A stretch of DNA of 64,000 nucleotides, taken from Trileptium ribeirensis (taxonomy: Eukaryota; Nematoda; Enoplea; Enoplida; Thoracostomopsidae). This document shows positions 47,600-60,793 of the stretch, piece by piece. The notes below the pieces were generated by a model. That model had not been told where the DNA came from and did not search any database. It saw only the letters and a list, made by a program, of their open reading frames with translations. The stretch lies in NCBI GenBank assembly GCA_030248225.1, contig JASANE010028482.1, positions 21,159 to 85,158 on the forward strand. Reading direction: 5' to 3'. The position numbers were made by a program, and so were the translations under genes. The number at the start of each line of letters is the position of its first letter. The stretch's first letter is position 1.

Positions 47600-48490
47600 T
47601 TGCGCAACGAACGGTATGACCGCGAGTGAGCAAAATTTTGTAGTCACACATACTTTGACGAATCATCTCTTCATTTTGGGCGACATCGAAAATCTCTCTT
47701 TCGCAACTTTAACAAATAACAGCACTAGACTGCAAACCCACGAAATCACACATAGCTCAAAGAGGGAGTGTCCCATGTGATGCAGTGGAATATCAAATGG
47801 GTATATTGATCACATATACAGTCGGAATCACCTCATCGTATTAGGAGAATTCCAATACCATTATAATAATAGGTTTAACAAATTACTGAATTATATTGAA
47901 ACCCACTAAATTTTGCATACTTCCAAAGGCGGTGCACACGGGATACAGTGCAATACCAAAAAGGGTATATCGGTGACAAGTACATCAAAATAACACATAT
48001 CGTTGTTTTCAGCAACCTCGTAAACCTTTCTTATTGCAGATGCAACAAATTATTTGAAAACTATGAAGTAATGCACGGCTGAAGCGGTGATATTAGGGGA
48101 TACAGTACCATATCAAAAAGAGTACATCTGTCACAGATGTGTTCAGATGAATCTCTTTATTGTTTTCAGCATTCCCAAATATTTATAATAGCTAATGCGA
48201 CCAAATACAGCACTAGATTAAAAATCACGAAATTATGTAGAGTTCTGGAGCAGGGGTCGTTGTGGAGTATCATTATAAAAAGAGTACTCGATCACGGATA
48301 CGTTCAAATGAATCATTCCATCGTTCTTAGCATTCTCAAAACCTTTATAATAGCTGATTCAACAAGATATAGCATTATATATAAACCAAGAAATCATACA
48401 CGCCTCAAACTGAGGTCGCTGGGAATACAGTACCACTCCAAAAAGTGTATTTCGGTAACAGATACGTTCAGCTAACTTGGAAACCTTTAT
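47600..48490. repeat. Tandem array, period about 162 bp, 5-6 copies
   Basis: The motif AAAAAG(A/T/G)GTAT..CGGT(C/A)ACAGATACGTTCA recurs, diverged, at about 47793, 47955, 48113, 48276 and 48441, spacings 158-165 bp. A further partial copy starts near 47625. Between them AGCACTAGA...AAATCAC.CGAAATCA and GTCGCTGGG(G/A)ATACAGTACCA are shared. Satellite-like; the open frames at 47583 and 48137 merely reflect the repeat. Confidence 0.8.
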
Positions 48491-48499
48491 ATTGACTAT

Positions 48500-51400
48500 A
48501 TAATGCTTAATAAAGATTATATTAAAGATATGATACATAAGGGGTTAAAATTTGTCCTTCTGGGCCAACATTTTATGTCGCTATATCTTTATTCATGAGC
48601 CTGAGAAAAGTGCGTCGGTAAACAAAGTTGAAAATGAGTTGTAGAACACTGAAAACATGCAAAATTTATTGATATGAAGCCTATGTGTTGAAATATAAGA
48701 GAAAAGTATTTTCCCTCTGTCGCAAAAACGGAGGAACATCATCTTTAAAGGCGTTTCCACGATACCCATGGCTGGATTCCACAGTTGAAATTCATATCAC
48801 GATACATGCTACACTACAGGTGAAAGATCTCATGAGAATAACTTCATTCTTTTGTGCGATAAGAAAAATCTGGCCTTACGGACACTGTAAAATTTATCAC
48901 TGCGCATACAAATAAATGCTTGCTCGTTCGCTCGCTGCGCAGACAAAAATATTTGAAAGTTTAAATGGGATGTTAATAAACTAGAACGAAAATAACCATA
49001 TAGATTTTTGGATCAACTTTTTACAAGAAACCTTTTAAACGCTCCGACAAAAGAAATCTGATGCTCTAACATTTTATAGCATTTTACTAAATTAATCAAA
49101 AATTGTATTTTCGTTGCTGTGATGGCAAGTTTGCATTCGTCGATAATACCTTTTGAGCTGTTTAAGAATTAAACAAATGAGGCTCAACGCAAACATATAT
49201 AATAATTAGTATATATTCCATATACTATTACTGTATTCTGTTGTGTGAAAGCCTTAAGCTTGATTCTAAAAATTGACGTTGTTCAAGCACTTTAGCTTCT
49301 TAAACTCGACTACCTTGGGACAAAATTGGCCGTTTTCTCATATTAAGGATTATGTTACCATTTTTGTTATTGTTGGATCCTAATTCTGCAGTTGATGCTT
49401 TTGCTACTCCTGTGCGTTTGAAACAGATTGAGGCATGACATGATACACGAAATAGGTTATCAATGACAAACATGGAATTCCAATAAGACAGAAGCCGTTT
49501 ACATATGATTAGGTTTGTTTCATATATCAAGTACTAATCTCTAATCGTATTATAAAATAGATCAAAATTTCTCCTAAAATGTTTGTGCGGTTTTTAATGA
49601 ATAACATAAGTTTTGACAAACTTATATGACGTTAATTAAATCATTATGAAACAATATTCTGTACAAAAAATTCTGGTAGTGCTGTGAAATTGGTCATATA
49701 AGTATCACATTTGTGTAGACGCGTAGCTACGGTAGATGGGAGCCTCACCCCCGCTGCGACGGAGAAGAACTGTCGCATTCATTTAGTAATTCATATATAA
49801 CCAAATCTGAACACCCTTTAAAATTTCTCCAGCCTCGGCAGCTGTACTAGCTCTTTCTGCGGGCCTGAATTGGAAGCTAATAATTGACAACACCCGTTTA
49901 ACGTAACCAAATTCTATTTGTAACAAACTCTAAAAACGCGTTCTGGGTATCGGTGTATTTTTGCAATAAAATATTTGAAAATGTCAAAATTTTAATAACA
50001 CATTGGAGTATAAACCATTTTATTGGATTCATATTTGAACCTCTTGAAACCTTCGAATGAAATTTGATCGAAACCTATAAATCAGATGTAAAAAATCGAG
50101 CTACTCAACCCCTTTTCTTACAGTTATTATTACTCGATTGATTGAAACAAAATAATATTTTCTTGAGTGTAAATTACTTAACACCATATTTTTGTGCAGT
50201 AGTTTACGTTGTTATTGTAACAATAATGCTAACAAGCTTATTTTAATATATAACACAATGTTTTAACAAATCTATTGTAAATAATTAAATATAAATAATA
50301 CAAACGAAGATCGTCAAATAAAACACAATTAATATATTTCTTGGTCATACAATAGTTAGTAAACTTACTGTATTATATCGATCTATATTTACAGTAGCAA
50401 TTAGTAACTGCGCGTTAAATTAAATGTATCTCAAGTAACCACAAAACAATAGTAGCACTAAAATATTTTTCAATTAGACTGTATATTTGCATTTAATAAA
50501 GAACTATTCATATTCATATTTCCACAAAGTATTTTAAGATATTTAGGCAAGTGTTAAATATAATAAATAATGCTTAAATAATGGTTTTACTCATTTAATA
50601 CATGTTGTAATCGCAATGAGAGTATTGAGATATTTAGCTGCACTGAAATACAATTGGTCTCAACTATAAAAGAATTTATATAAAGAATAATATTTTGAAA
50701 AGAATTATTCTCATTTTAATAATTGTATCGGCAACAAAGTATTAATCATTAAAAATAGCAAAGTTTTTGAGAAAAGGTGTACCCTTTCCTCCAAGAACTA
50801 ATATAATATTGCTTTCCTTGTTCAACATTATTCTAAATTTCCAGTATAAAAATGTACGTAAGTGATTTTTAAACGTAATAAGCATATCGCGGAAACGATG
50901 TTTAATGATTTTTCATTCTTAATTCGTATTTATCATTATAGATATTCCAAAACACGGTGAATTGCGCTCTGATTGTATTTTTCCAAATATATACTAAAGT
51001 TACGCCTAAACCAAACTTCTCAAGTTGCTTCATCCCCCCAGTTCCCGATTCAGGTACAGCCATCTTTAGTAAGCCATTGATTGTGTATAGCCAATATATT
51101 GTTAGACTAATGACTGTGTTCATAGCAGAAATATTTGTACAGTTCAGGATATAGATACATTGTGAATACATTGTTACAATTATTAGTACAGATTTGCGTT
51201 TGGTAAAACAATAAAATTTATATATATATTAAAATTATTTGCGCAATTAGGTGAATGCGATATCACTCAAATACAATAAAATTTATTAAAGATATATAAA
51301 GCACAAATGAATTTCGTTTAATGTGTAAGTTACCAAATATTTGAAATTTAATTGATACTATTATAAATGTATATCTGATTTGTGCATATTTGCCAGATGC

Positions 51401-52050
51401 CGGGAATGTGGCAATGGTGAAAATATCGAAACCTGTAGGATAAATGAAATTGTATTCATGAATACAATCAGCGCTAAACGGGACTGTCTGTCGACGCATT
51501 CAACTTTCTTTTAAATATATCGTATGAACACTAGGTATCATTCCTAAAATTATACAAAAGGAAATTTATATTCAATGTAGAGTTGAAACACTACTTGCTG
51601 TTCATCTAGGAATATATAGATTTTATTGCCTGAATGTGTCACCGCTTGTGAACGCCCTAAACTGTAAAAAATTTCTGTTTTTATTATTAGTAGTTTTCAA
51701 AATTTGCCCGAAAGCCAGAATTTCGAATTTTAAGCGATATTTGTTGCCCGTTATAGTCCCTTGGTACCACAGAGTACCTTTTGATCCTAGCCATTACACT
51801 TAAATACAATCTTCTTAGTTTTTTGCACTGCGCGCAGAATTTCTAAAATACATTACACAGTAGCAATTCATTCACAATGGAATGCTTTACGGATCACACG
51901 TCCGCAGTCCACTCACTAATGTTCAATGGCTTTCAAGTTCATCAAAGTACATAGGACCAAAGCAAAATATGCCATCGTAATTCCTCGCGTCATGTGTGAA
52001 ATTATTAAAGTTTACGATGTTCAACTAATTATAAACACGAGCACCATTAT
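48500..52050. other. No gene recognised
   Basis: AT-rich. A minus-strand frame at 51082-50902 reads MAVPESGTGGMKQLEKFG and continues; it is mildly gene-like but has no family I can name and no clear splice partners. Nothing else of note. Confidence 0.35.
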
Positions 52051-52059
52051 ATTATATCT

Positions 52060-53812
52060 AATGTGAAATGACCAATGGTAGTATTATACGATTTTAATTT
52101 GCCGCTTGTAGACTGGAAATATCTAAGCATTCTTTAGTGGTGTTATACAGGCTTAATTTCAACAGCTTTTCACGGCAAAATAATATGTTGGATTTAATTC
52201 TAAGTAACTTATTCATGACAATATAAGGTATAAACTGCTGCGAAACAGTATCGAGTTCAGAACATCCCTCATTTGATTTTCATGTATTTGGAAAAATGGT
52301 TTCCTTTGAAAATCAAATCAACCCCAAATTTATATCTCACTCGCCTGCATATTGGAGCAATCTTATTGTCGTGCTTATGGTATTTCGGTTTAGATTCCAG
52401 CAAATATAACAGCTACTCATAAGAAATGATCTCCGGGAGACCCATGAAATAGTATACGACTGGTCAACAGCTGTTGACTCTGGAATGGCTGCTGGCGTAG
52501 TATATATTGACTTTGTCAAGGCATTTGATATGGTTTCTCATAACAAATATCCCTATAAAGTGTTCAGCTGCTATATCAAATTATTTATTGCGAGGCTCGA
52601 AATTTTTTCGTCTAACAGAACATTTCTTGTCAAAATAAGTGGTATGGTGTCTGTTCTATGTCCAGTTTCGTATGGAGATGCACAAGGCAATGTGCTAGGT
52701 CCTAGTTTGTTTTTACTATACATCAGATGTATTGCTTTACTGTATTGCTTTATGTATCAGTTTTACTGCGGATGACATCTACTGCGTCAAAATAGCTATA
52801 TTGGAGCCCAAAATCTACAAGATAGCCTCACCTAAATCTGGTTAAGAAAAAGGTAAGTTTCAATATCGGCCCCAGAGTGTCAAGTTTTATTAGGCTTTAC
52901 AGTACGAGTCCGTGACTTAGCTATTTTCTGAATAACAAAATTATTGCAAAGATCTGGAGATCACTATGACAGAAAGTCTCAAATTTGGCACTCACCATAA
53001 TGCCGTTGTATCCAGAGCCTTCCATATTCCTAATATGAATCTAAGATCTTTCTAAAAGTCTAATATTGACGCTTTACTGTGTGCTGATATTAATTACGTT
53101 AGACGTATTCTTGAGTGTGCATCTTCTGTGGAGTCATCTGTCTTTATTACAGAAATGGATATGATTTGATTAATTTCAAATATAATACTCTAGCAGAATT
53201 TTTGGTAAATCCGGGTTAGTAATGGTATCCTGCAACGATAGAGAACGTCATTTAGGTCTTGAGCCACTGGAAAAACCGCTTAATAAAAGATTTGGTAGTG
53301 ATATTTAAATATGTTCATCAACAAACACACAGCGCGGCCCATGAATTTTCGAATATAATACTACTAAGATCACAAGACGTCATCAATCAAAATTAAGAAA
53401 AGACCCACACTACGATTTTGCACCACAAATTTACATCACGCATTGTAAACCAGTGGAGCAAACACACAACGGCATGTGTATTTGACAAAGCCAAATTTCA
53501 AAAAATTTAGAAATACTCATAAAAACTAAAGCCTAGACAATTTCCTTAAGTACGATAGAAACCTATAATTACTCAGATGTGAATCGTGATTTTGCTCCTT
53601 TTCTGCTTAAACTTTATTGAGAATACAAACCTCCTGTAATTATAAATTCTCATTATATATTGCTTTATGTAACCCGTCGTAGCGAGGATCGGTAAGCTCT
53701 TGCTTACGTTTCGGGCTCACTATGGCGACCTTACAGCCAAAGCAGCCCAGTATCGCAGATCTCTCGACTAGTGGTAAAATTTCTTAATAAATTGATTGTC
53801 TGATTGATTGAT
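52060..53812 (+). mobile_element. CR1/jockey-like LINE remnant, 5'-truncated and decayed
   Basis: Fragments appear in the right order across frames. Endonuclease: YDFNLPLVDWKYLS near 52085-52130, NNMLDLILSN near 52178-52210, and SSEHPSFDF near 52255. RT: VYIDFVKAFDMVSH (52497-52540), GDAQGNVLGPSLFLLYI (52677-52725) and TADDIYCVKIA (52763-52795). C-terminal part: RHLGLEPLEKPL near 53250-53280. The 3' end is a short TTGATTGA repeat at about 53785-53812, typical of CR1-group 3' tails. Much of the EN-RT linker is missing. It is related to, but not the same family member as, the LINE at 59370. Confidence 0.82.
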
Positions 53813-53814
53813 CG

Positions 53815-56800
53815 AGCATGGGATTCCACATTTCTCGAAAGCTTAGCCATTTTTGCGAAAACCTTTTGCTACTTATCATTTGACCACACTGTTTTAACAT
53901 CGACAAGTCGACAAACGTTCACACCTTTAGCAAGTTAACTATATTAACCAAATTATGCTTAAAATATGAGTGCTTCAGTTCTGTGGTACTATGTGTAATG
54001 ATCAAATTTTATTTTGAGTAACTATAAGTTTTTCATCCCTTTTTGTGTCGTTTGTTTGTCTACGTGTAGCTAATATTCATTTATGCTTGATTGGTATGAT
54101 TACGTTGATGAAAATCTGCTTGTAGATGTTATTCAGTGCAGGTGTTAGCGATTGTGATAAAATTGACTTTGCAAAAATTTTTGAGTATCATTAAAATTAA
54201 TCTTGTCATCTACCGCTACTCCCTCTGAAAATTTTTGCAATTTTATGAGCGGATTTCGAAATACTGTACGGAAAATTTGGGGAAGATTATGAGGAAAAAT
54301 AAGGGAGACGAAGTAAAATATTTGATTACTCCTTCCCCTGGTCTAGTCATCGCTACGTACAGCCAGGCCCTGGCAATCTAGTCCCTAATCTGACAGGTCT
54401 TTGGTATCTCTGGATTAAGTTGTTCTACATCTGGCAATCTCATTATCAACTATAAACAATTTACATTTTGTTTTGCTATCGGAAGATTTTTGTTTTTATA
54501 TGTTGTATCACGTGCATACCTTACTTAGTCTTCGTGGAGTAGAAAGGAATTGCAGGCTAATGTTTAAACTGTTTATGATTGCCATAAAGACCGATGCTAA
54601 TCCTGTGATATTGACTAGTATTCAGTTAGCACTACAGAAGCCCTGCTAATAATTTGTATATTTCAATCAAAGTATTTGTTTTATATCTAGCTTGGATATA
54701 AAAATAAAGTACTTGGATGAGGTATAAAAATCAAAATTCCTGTTGGCTGCAGCGCGGCGGTGCAACTCTTCGTTTCTCTATCTTTTTTTGCATTAACTTC
54801 ATCCAGTATCGTGGCTAGAGCCCTCTACATCCCTACCTGAAAGCCTCCGATTCGGGAGTGGCGCAGGCCATGTTGCAATGATGGTGAAATTGTGTTGTAC
54901 TCCGCGTTGGTGTAGCTTAATTTACTAGCAATGAACTTATTATGTCACGATTTTGTAATTCTAAAAGTTTAGACGAAGCATAAGAATACACACAACGCAA
55001 TTACTCAACCAGCAGCAAATAAACCTGTTCGCTGGATTTAATTTATGTGCTATGTTTGCGAAATTTTAGTGTTGCAAATTATGTGTGGGTAGTGTACACC
55101 GCTGCGATTAAGGGCATCAGTGACATGGTTTGGGGGCGTTATTGACACGATTTTGTAGCTCCATTGGGTTAACCGCGGGCATGACTAAGCGTATGGTAGT
55201 ATCTCGAACCCACGCCCATAGCCAGAGTAACTAAGCAGGAAAAATGCAGGAATTCCAAGGATGATTTAAATCTGATATTTATATCGTAGCAAAATGATTA
55301 GGTAGTTCATCTCCATCGCAGCAGTGGGGGTAGGGGTCGAACTGGAGCAGATTGCTGTGCCTCCCTTTCTTTCCACTTTCCAGTACTATGGGTGTGCTGG
55401 AGCCATAACTAGTATTTCCGTAATTGCTATGTGAGACGTTGGTAAGCCATATATAGCTGTATATACAGTTAAATGTATTATATATTGTTGAATTTGACAT
55501 TCATCCGTTTACTTAATTCATATTGTATTCAGTTGAGTGTCAGGTGGAAAATGCGATTTATAACATTTTCAAAACATTAATTTACATGAGTTAATTAATG
55601 GTGTGATAAAATCGAAATTTCAAAAATGATGGGAACAAGGCGTCCACATTGACTAAGAGCAGTAAATAGTAATAAATTTTATGACCTGAATATAAATATA
55701 TTATATCGTACAGCTGGTTTAGATGGAAAGTATAGCAGCGGGAGGAAATACGTAGACAAACTACTCAAGTAAAAACGAATTTACAATCCATGCTATGCGC
55801 GATATAGTAGTTTTGTTTTAAAAATGCGCGATAGGAAAACCTGCACACGTTTAGCCCGTAATGATGATACTATACCGCAACATTTTGATCTGTTTTGTAT
55901 TGTACGCTGGGGTAATTATGTATACAACGGTCATCAAAACGATCTGAATGTTGTGCTTATATGCCTAATTTATTTATCTTAATCCCAGAAATATAGGCTA
56001 TCTGAAAGCCGAGTTACAATCCGCAGAATATCCGAATGCAGGTTATCCTAATTGCATAAGGCAAGCTTTAGGCAAACAGTGTGGAGATTTAAGCATTGGT
56101 AAATTTTAGAATAAGTCAGAGGTAGGCTCAACATGACATGCCGTTTTGAGGTAACAACGGATTCCGGACAATACTCGTATCAGGTCAACTTGTGACAACA
56201 ATTTGTAGATGAACAAACGGTAATGCGAGTATGTTATAGCAACAAATAAATAGGTATAAAAAATTTGTAGCACAGACAAAGTGTAGTAAAAAGCATCAAG
56301 TTGACGCGAAATCTTCTAATATCTGCTAAAGGTGAGAATGGGCCCAAAAACTGAGCCCGGCCTGTTCGACGTCGAGTTTCGCCCGCCTGAACCGGTACAA
56401 CGTCAGTGGGAATTCGAAACGGCTCGCAGCTAAAATTGTCACGGCTAGCATACACATTGCGAAGCCATACTTTCAGAGCCGTAGTATCCTGTAAGCGTAT
56501 AATAGCAGACAGAATAGGGTTTAATCTTGATATAAGACTGTCGATTTTACAATCGAAAGCAATAGGGTATTCATCTATGTAGAGAGTAATGTGCTAATTT
56601 AATATCCAGTATAAAAATATGAAAATAAACATGAAATCACCCGGCACAGATTTCTTATAACCATCCAACAATCATCGAGCTGCATTATAAAATTGCTCGA
56701 TATTTTAGAGCTATTTGAAACAGATCGAAAGTTATCTACGCGAAAGAAATTAATCACAAAGTGAACAATGCTCAGTTTCAATAGCTGAGTCTCAACGGTC

Positions 56801-57700
56801 CTATTTAACAAAAAATAACATGGTCCACTCGTATTCATGTAATTTTTAATACTTTGAAGGGCGCCAAAACTGTGAGACCTAGTATATGGAACGAAACAGC
56901 TCTGACTATTGAACGTGCTAAGGTAGCCATGATTTTGAATTCGCCATAGAAACTAAGAATTATAATGGCAAAGTGGTTAATAAATTTTGACCTAGTATGC
57001 TATTCATAGTTATATCATTATGAATGTTTCTTTGAACATTTACGTATAATCGTTAAGCTCAAGTCTATGCTGATTTCTGTAGCAAACTGTTGTCTCCAAA
57101 ACAAGTTTTTCGACTTCGCCAGTTGATCTCTCTAACGATTTGTTGTCTTTATTAGTTATCCAGCTACAAAATATGTGGCAAAGGTTACGAAATACTAATA
57201 ATAACTTTAGTAATTACGTAATGAAATTTTTATAGGATAGTCATTATGTGTCTGATCATTTGCTTGTTATATATAATAGCTTATGTTAGTTAAAATAGAT
57301 ACATCTGAACGTTTATCAACTGCGTTGATGTAAGAAGTTGGTGTTTCCAACAGCGCCGTCTTTGTCGATAGTTGGCCTTGCTTACTGTATTATTTAATAC
57401 AGATTTTCTCGCACATCAATATTGGAAAAAACTATGCTTAATACCTGAAGTTCCTAAATTCAAAAATAAACATGCGTGTATGCTTGCGAAGCAAGGGTAC
57501 GCGTTACTTTAAAAGTTATAAATCGATTATAATAGACAATTCAATAAGCCGGATACGTAAAATATACAAAATATCGATTCAAGATTTTGATGCAAAATTT
57601 ACTAAAATTAACCTTTTAGCACATGTAATTATTGTGGCACAATCGTGTAATACATAAAACGTAAGCCAATTGGTTCAGTAACCCAGTACCATGGGTAGCA
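53815..57700. other. No gene recognised
   Basis: AT-rich with a few GC-richer islands (54730-54890 and 55320-55370). A tRNA-like B box (GTGGGTTCGAGATACTACC) lies on the minus strand near 55192-55210, perhaps a SINE remnant. Open frames are short and without family. Confidence 0.35.
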
Positions 57701-57704
57701 TGCG

Positions 57705-57865
57705 TTTGACTGAGTGTTGTTATTCGCGGCTTTGTGAGGAGCCTTAAGGAACCGAGCAAGAGCGTGATCATAGCTCAGTCGTTAACAAACGCAACTCTAA
57801 ACGCAAGTAGCTCGGGTCAGAATCACCACGACGGCCACAGTTTGCTCCACGATAATCAAACGGCA
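57705..57865 (+). mobile_element. tRNA-derived SINE, copy 5
   Basis: Head GTGTTGTTATTCGCGGCTTTG and AGGAGCCTTAAGGAACCGAG, A box CATAGCTCAGTCG (about 57769-57781), B-box-like CGGGTCAGAATCACC (about 57813-57827), then GCCACAGTTTGCTC, as in copy 1. Confidence 0.68.
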
Positions 57866-58249
57866 AGCTAATTGATAAAATAAGTGGTTAATGAAAATTC
57901 TGTACACCGCTTGTTTGATAATTTAGCTAGCGTTTTAATGTATTTATGTTATATAGTATCGTGAAGTGTGCATAATTTAAGAAATAAGCAGCAAAAAATT
58001 TATGCAAATCAAAAACGAACAAGGTATATCACCAATTTTTTTCTATTGGGTGCATTTACGGGTGTACAGAACCAACCGTTAGCATGTGAATACGGCAAAC
58101 CGGTACCTACCAATTTTCTGGACTAATCTCGCCAGGAAATCGGAAATGATCGTTATGAAACGTGTTTACGCCCAGGCCTATAATTAAAGCCGTGTATAAA
58201 ATTGCTTGAACGCACATCAGACTATGTTACAAGTACAGTTGTAACGAAG

Positions 58250-58396
58250 ACAGCTGTGCGTTCAGAGATTTACACTTAACTCGTTCAAACTGTGCGTACA
58301 AATCTTTCAACGCATGAATGCCTAGCTGTGCGTTCAAAGATTTGCACTTGAGGTAACCCGTTCAAATTGTTCGTACAAGTCATTGAACGCATGGCT
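58250..58396. repeat. Tandem duplication, unit about 75 bp
   Basis: AGCTGTGCGTTCA(G/A)AGATTT(A/G)CACTT begins both units (about 58250 and 58324), each ending near TCAACGCATG or TGAACGCATG. TGCGTTCAA and its complement TTGAACGCA occur within each unit, so each could fold into a hairpin. Two copies; non-coding. Confidence 0.72.
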
Positions 58397-58796
58397 GGCT
58401 ATGCTACAACTATTACTTGTGTGTGTGGCGTGTTAGTTGCATACAATAACATGAATTAATAACTGTATTCTGTTATTCTGTATTCTGTTATGTGTCTCTT
58501 CATCAGCTGTATGTATGAGTTTCATTTCTAAGAATTTACTGCACAGTTACAGAAATTCCCGATAACAATATCTATTTTGACTAGAGTGTGGCTGCGTCCT
58601 ATACGCAGGTTTAAATTTAATTATTTTAATTGAGAATAAAATATGTTTATGTGCCTTCTGTCACGGTTTGTCATTTAAGGTATTAGCCCAAGTGAAGCTG
58701 AAAAACTCAACGCTATATACTATATATCCTTAACAACAGCCTAACAAGAATACAACTTCAACTGGTAGAACGGTATCAATCGTCAATCGGAAAACC

Positions 58797-59005
58797 GGCC
58801 CTTGTCACTTTTAGGAGCAGGACGTTACAACTTTAGAAACAAGAACAGCTTAGAGCGGGGGTTCGGGGGCCGGCAGCACCCCGACTTAGGCTTAGTACAT
58901 AACTCATAAAGGACCTTAGCTTAGGCTAAGACTAAGGCTTAGGCTTAGTATATCGAGAGCGGCATGGCATTGATTCTACTTCCGCCCCTAAAGGTTACAT
59001 TGGCC
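58797..59005. mobile_element. Solo MITE, 209 bp, equals the centre of the composite MITE
   Basis: Ends are GGCCCTTGTCACTTTTAGG and the complement of GGCCAATGTAACCTTTAGG. The interior shares AACAGCTTAGAGCG, the G-rich run, and CTTAGGCTAAGAC with 7676-7888. Flanks GGAAAACC (58789-58796) and GAAAAACC (59006-59013) match 7 of 8, suggesting an 8-bp target duplication. Confidence 0.8.
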
Positions 59006-59542
59006 GAAAAACCTGTTGGATAACAATTTGTAGTAGAATTAAATCTAATTCAGCAAGCTTATGAATTCTTAACACAAGAGCACCACAGTCGATGGATTTT
59101 TTCAAAATGTTATACTTCTGCAAGCATTTAAAATACGATGAAGATGCATAAGGTCAGTTGTAAGTTGAGGTATTATCCCTTTCTGACAATATCCTTTATT
59201 GATTGTGATAGCTTTGCGCAAATTTATTCGTATATATAGCTGGGACAGTGTTTCATACCAGATTTGTATAGCTGTTTCTTAATTATGTATAAATAAATTT
59301 TAAGCAATTTAAGCAACCTATATTTTGATCAATTAACTGCTGTTGTTGTTGTTGTTGTGTTGTCATGATCATGGATCTACAGTGTTACGACAAGCAGGAG
59401 AAAACAAAACTGGCTTTCATATGTTAATTGTAGATATTTTAGATCCTCAGTCCTGTTAATCTTTGCGTTAAAACAAAATTGTATGCTTTGCTACAGTTTT
59501 CTCGCTTATAAGTGGTAAGGTATTAACCCAATTGCATTCAGA

Positions 59543-60163
59543 TTGAAGAATAAAGGTGAAGAAGTGTCATCCGTCACTATACCGTGGTATTTAATTATTA
59601 CAAATTTCAATCACCAACGACACCTCCAAATAAATCGTCATAACTGCCGACCTGCACCCGCGAAATATAAGAGGTCCCCAGAAGATCACTGCATCAACAA
59701 CCATGCCAACCTCTGCGCAAATCAAGCCGCAGTCACCAGCCGCCGCTCGATTAACCCTGCATCAACATCATCGTCCATAGCAACCCCACGAATGTCTCCA
59801 TCCAACGACAGTAACCTTTGCTGCGAATGTCTTACCGATGGCGGTCCAGAATGTTTCGCCTGCGACGGCTGCAACGGTTTTATCCACTACAGCTGTACGG
59901 GCCTTACAAAAGAAGTCATCTTCTCTATCCATGATAACAATTTCGTCCAAATGATTGGCTCCAACTGTCAGTCAAAACAATCAGAAATCCACAACGCTTC
60001 AGCCAAAAATACCAACACAAATGACCCCATCAACACAAAACTAGCAACATTCGAATCCCAAATCGCCCAACTGACCACAGCTGTAAAATCGCTAACAGAC
60101 ACCTTCCTCCCTGAATCCGCCTCATACAACGAAACAGCATCATCTTCAACGACAATTCCGTAA
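59543..60163 (+). pseudogene. LINE ORF1, N-terminal part with PHD-type zinc finger
   Basis: 206 codons. Residues about 93-142 form a Cys-rich finger (CCECLTDGGPECFACDGC, FIHYSC, then a late Cys) of the PHD kind found in ORF1 of CR1-group elements. Residues about 163-190 look like a short coiled coil (TKLATFESQIAQL). The frame stops at 60161-60163; similarity to ORF1 resumes in another frame near 60230. The start Met is not certain. ORF1 proteins bind the element's RNA. Confidence 0.75.
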
Positions 60164-60258
60164 TCCAACAACCACTCAACATTTGCTGACCTCGTTGCTC
60201 GTAATATCGCACCGCCCGCTATAGTTACATCGCAGATTGAAGAAGACCCACACCGTCG

Positions 60259-60603
60259 ATGTCTCGTTATAAGGTCTTTGCTGAAACAGGTCCCGATGGC
60301 GATTTAAAATCAGCTATAGACCTCGTGCAGTCTCTTCACAAGAGCGCAGCTGTAAAATCTGTCTTCCGTCTAGACTCATTGTCCTCACGAACCAATCGAT
60401 CGCATAACCAAACAGCACAACCTCGGCTACTGAAGGTTTGTCTGCACTCATCAACTGTCGTCAAATCCGTTCTTAAACAACTCCCGAAACTGAAAACTAT
60501 GGAACGCTACAAAAACATCTCTGTTCGGCGATCCATGACTCTTGATGAGCGCCAAAAACTTTCCGCCTTGCGGAAGAAAGCCTATGAACTGAGCCTGAAT
60601 TAA
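60259..60603 (+). pseudogene. LINE ORF1, C-terminal part
   Basis: 114 codons: LVQSLHKSAAVKSVFRLDSL, then PRLLKVCL, ISVRRSMTLDERQKLSALRK. The order PRLLKV.L...V..RR.MT..ER....LR is usual for the C-terminal RNA-binding part of CR1/jockey ORF1. It is one frame off the N-terminal part. The end of ORF1 (NDPTN.SKYIVINEKLVVHN) continues in yet another frame after 60603. Confidence 0.7.
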
Positions 60604-60793
60604 ACAATGATCCTACCAATCGTTCAAAATACATTGTAATAAATGAGAAACTAGTTGTACACAATGGATGTTTTCCGGAAGGAAACCGTCTAGTTGGTGG
60701 CAGGCGAGCCTCTGTTGAATATGACATTGAAAAACGAGAAAACACATACACTGTAAATGTGAAGAGTGGCAATATCGGCCAGGTAAACTAAAG

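Noticed and set aside
50902..51171. Minus-strand frame with MAVPESGTGGMKQLEKFG
   Set aside because: Slightly gene-like, but no family recognised and no coherent neighbouring exons; kept only as a note.
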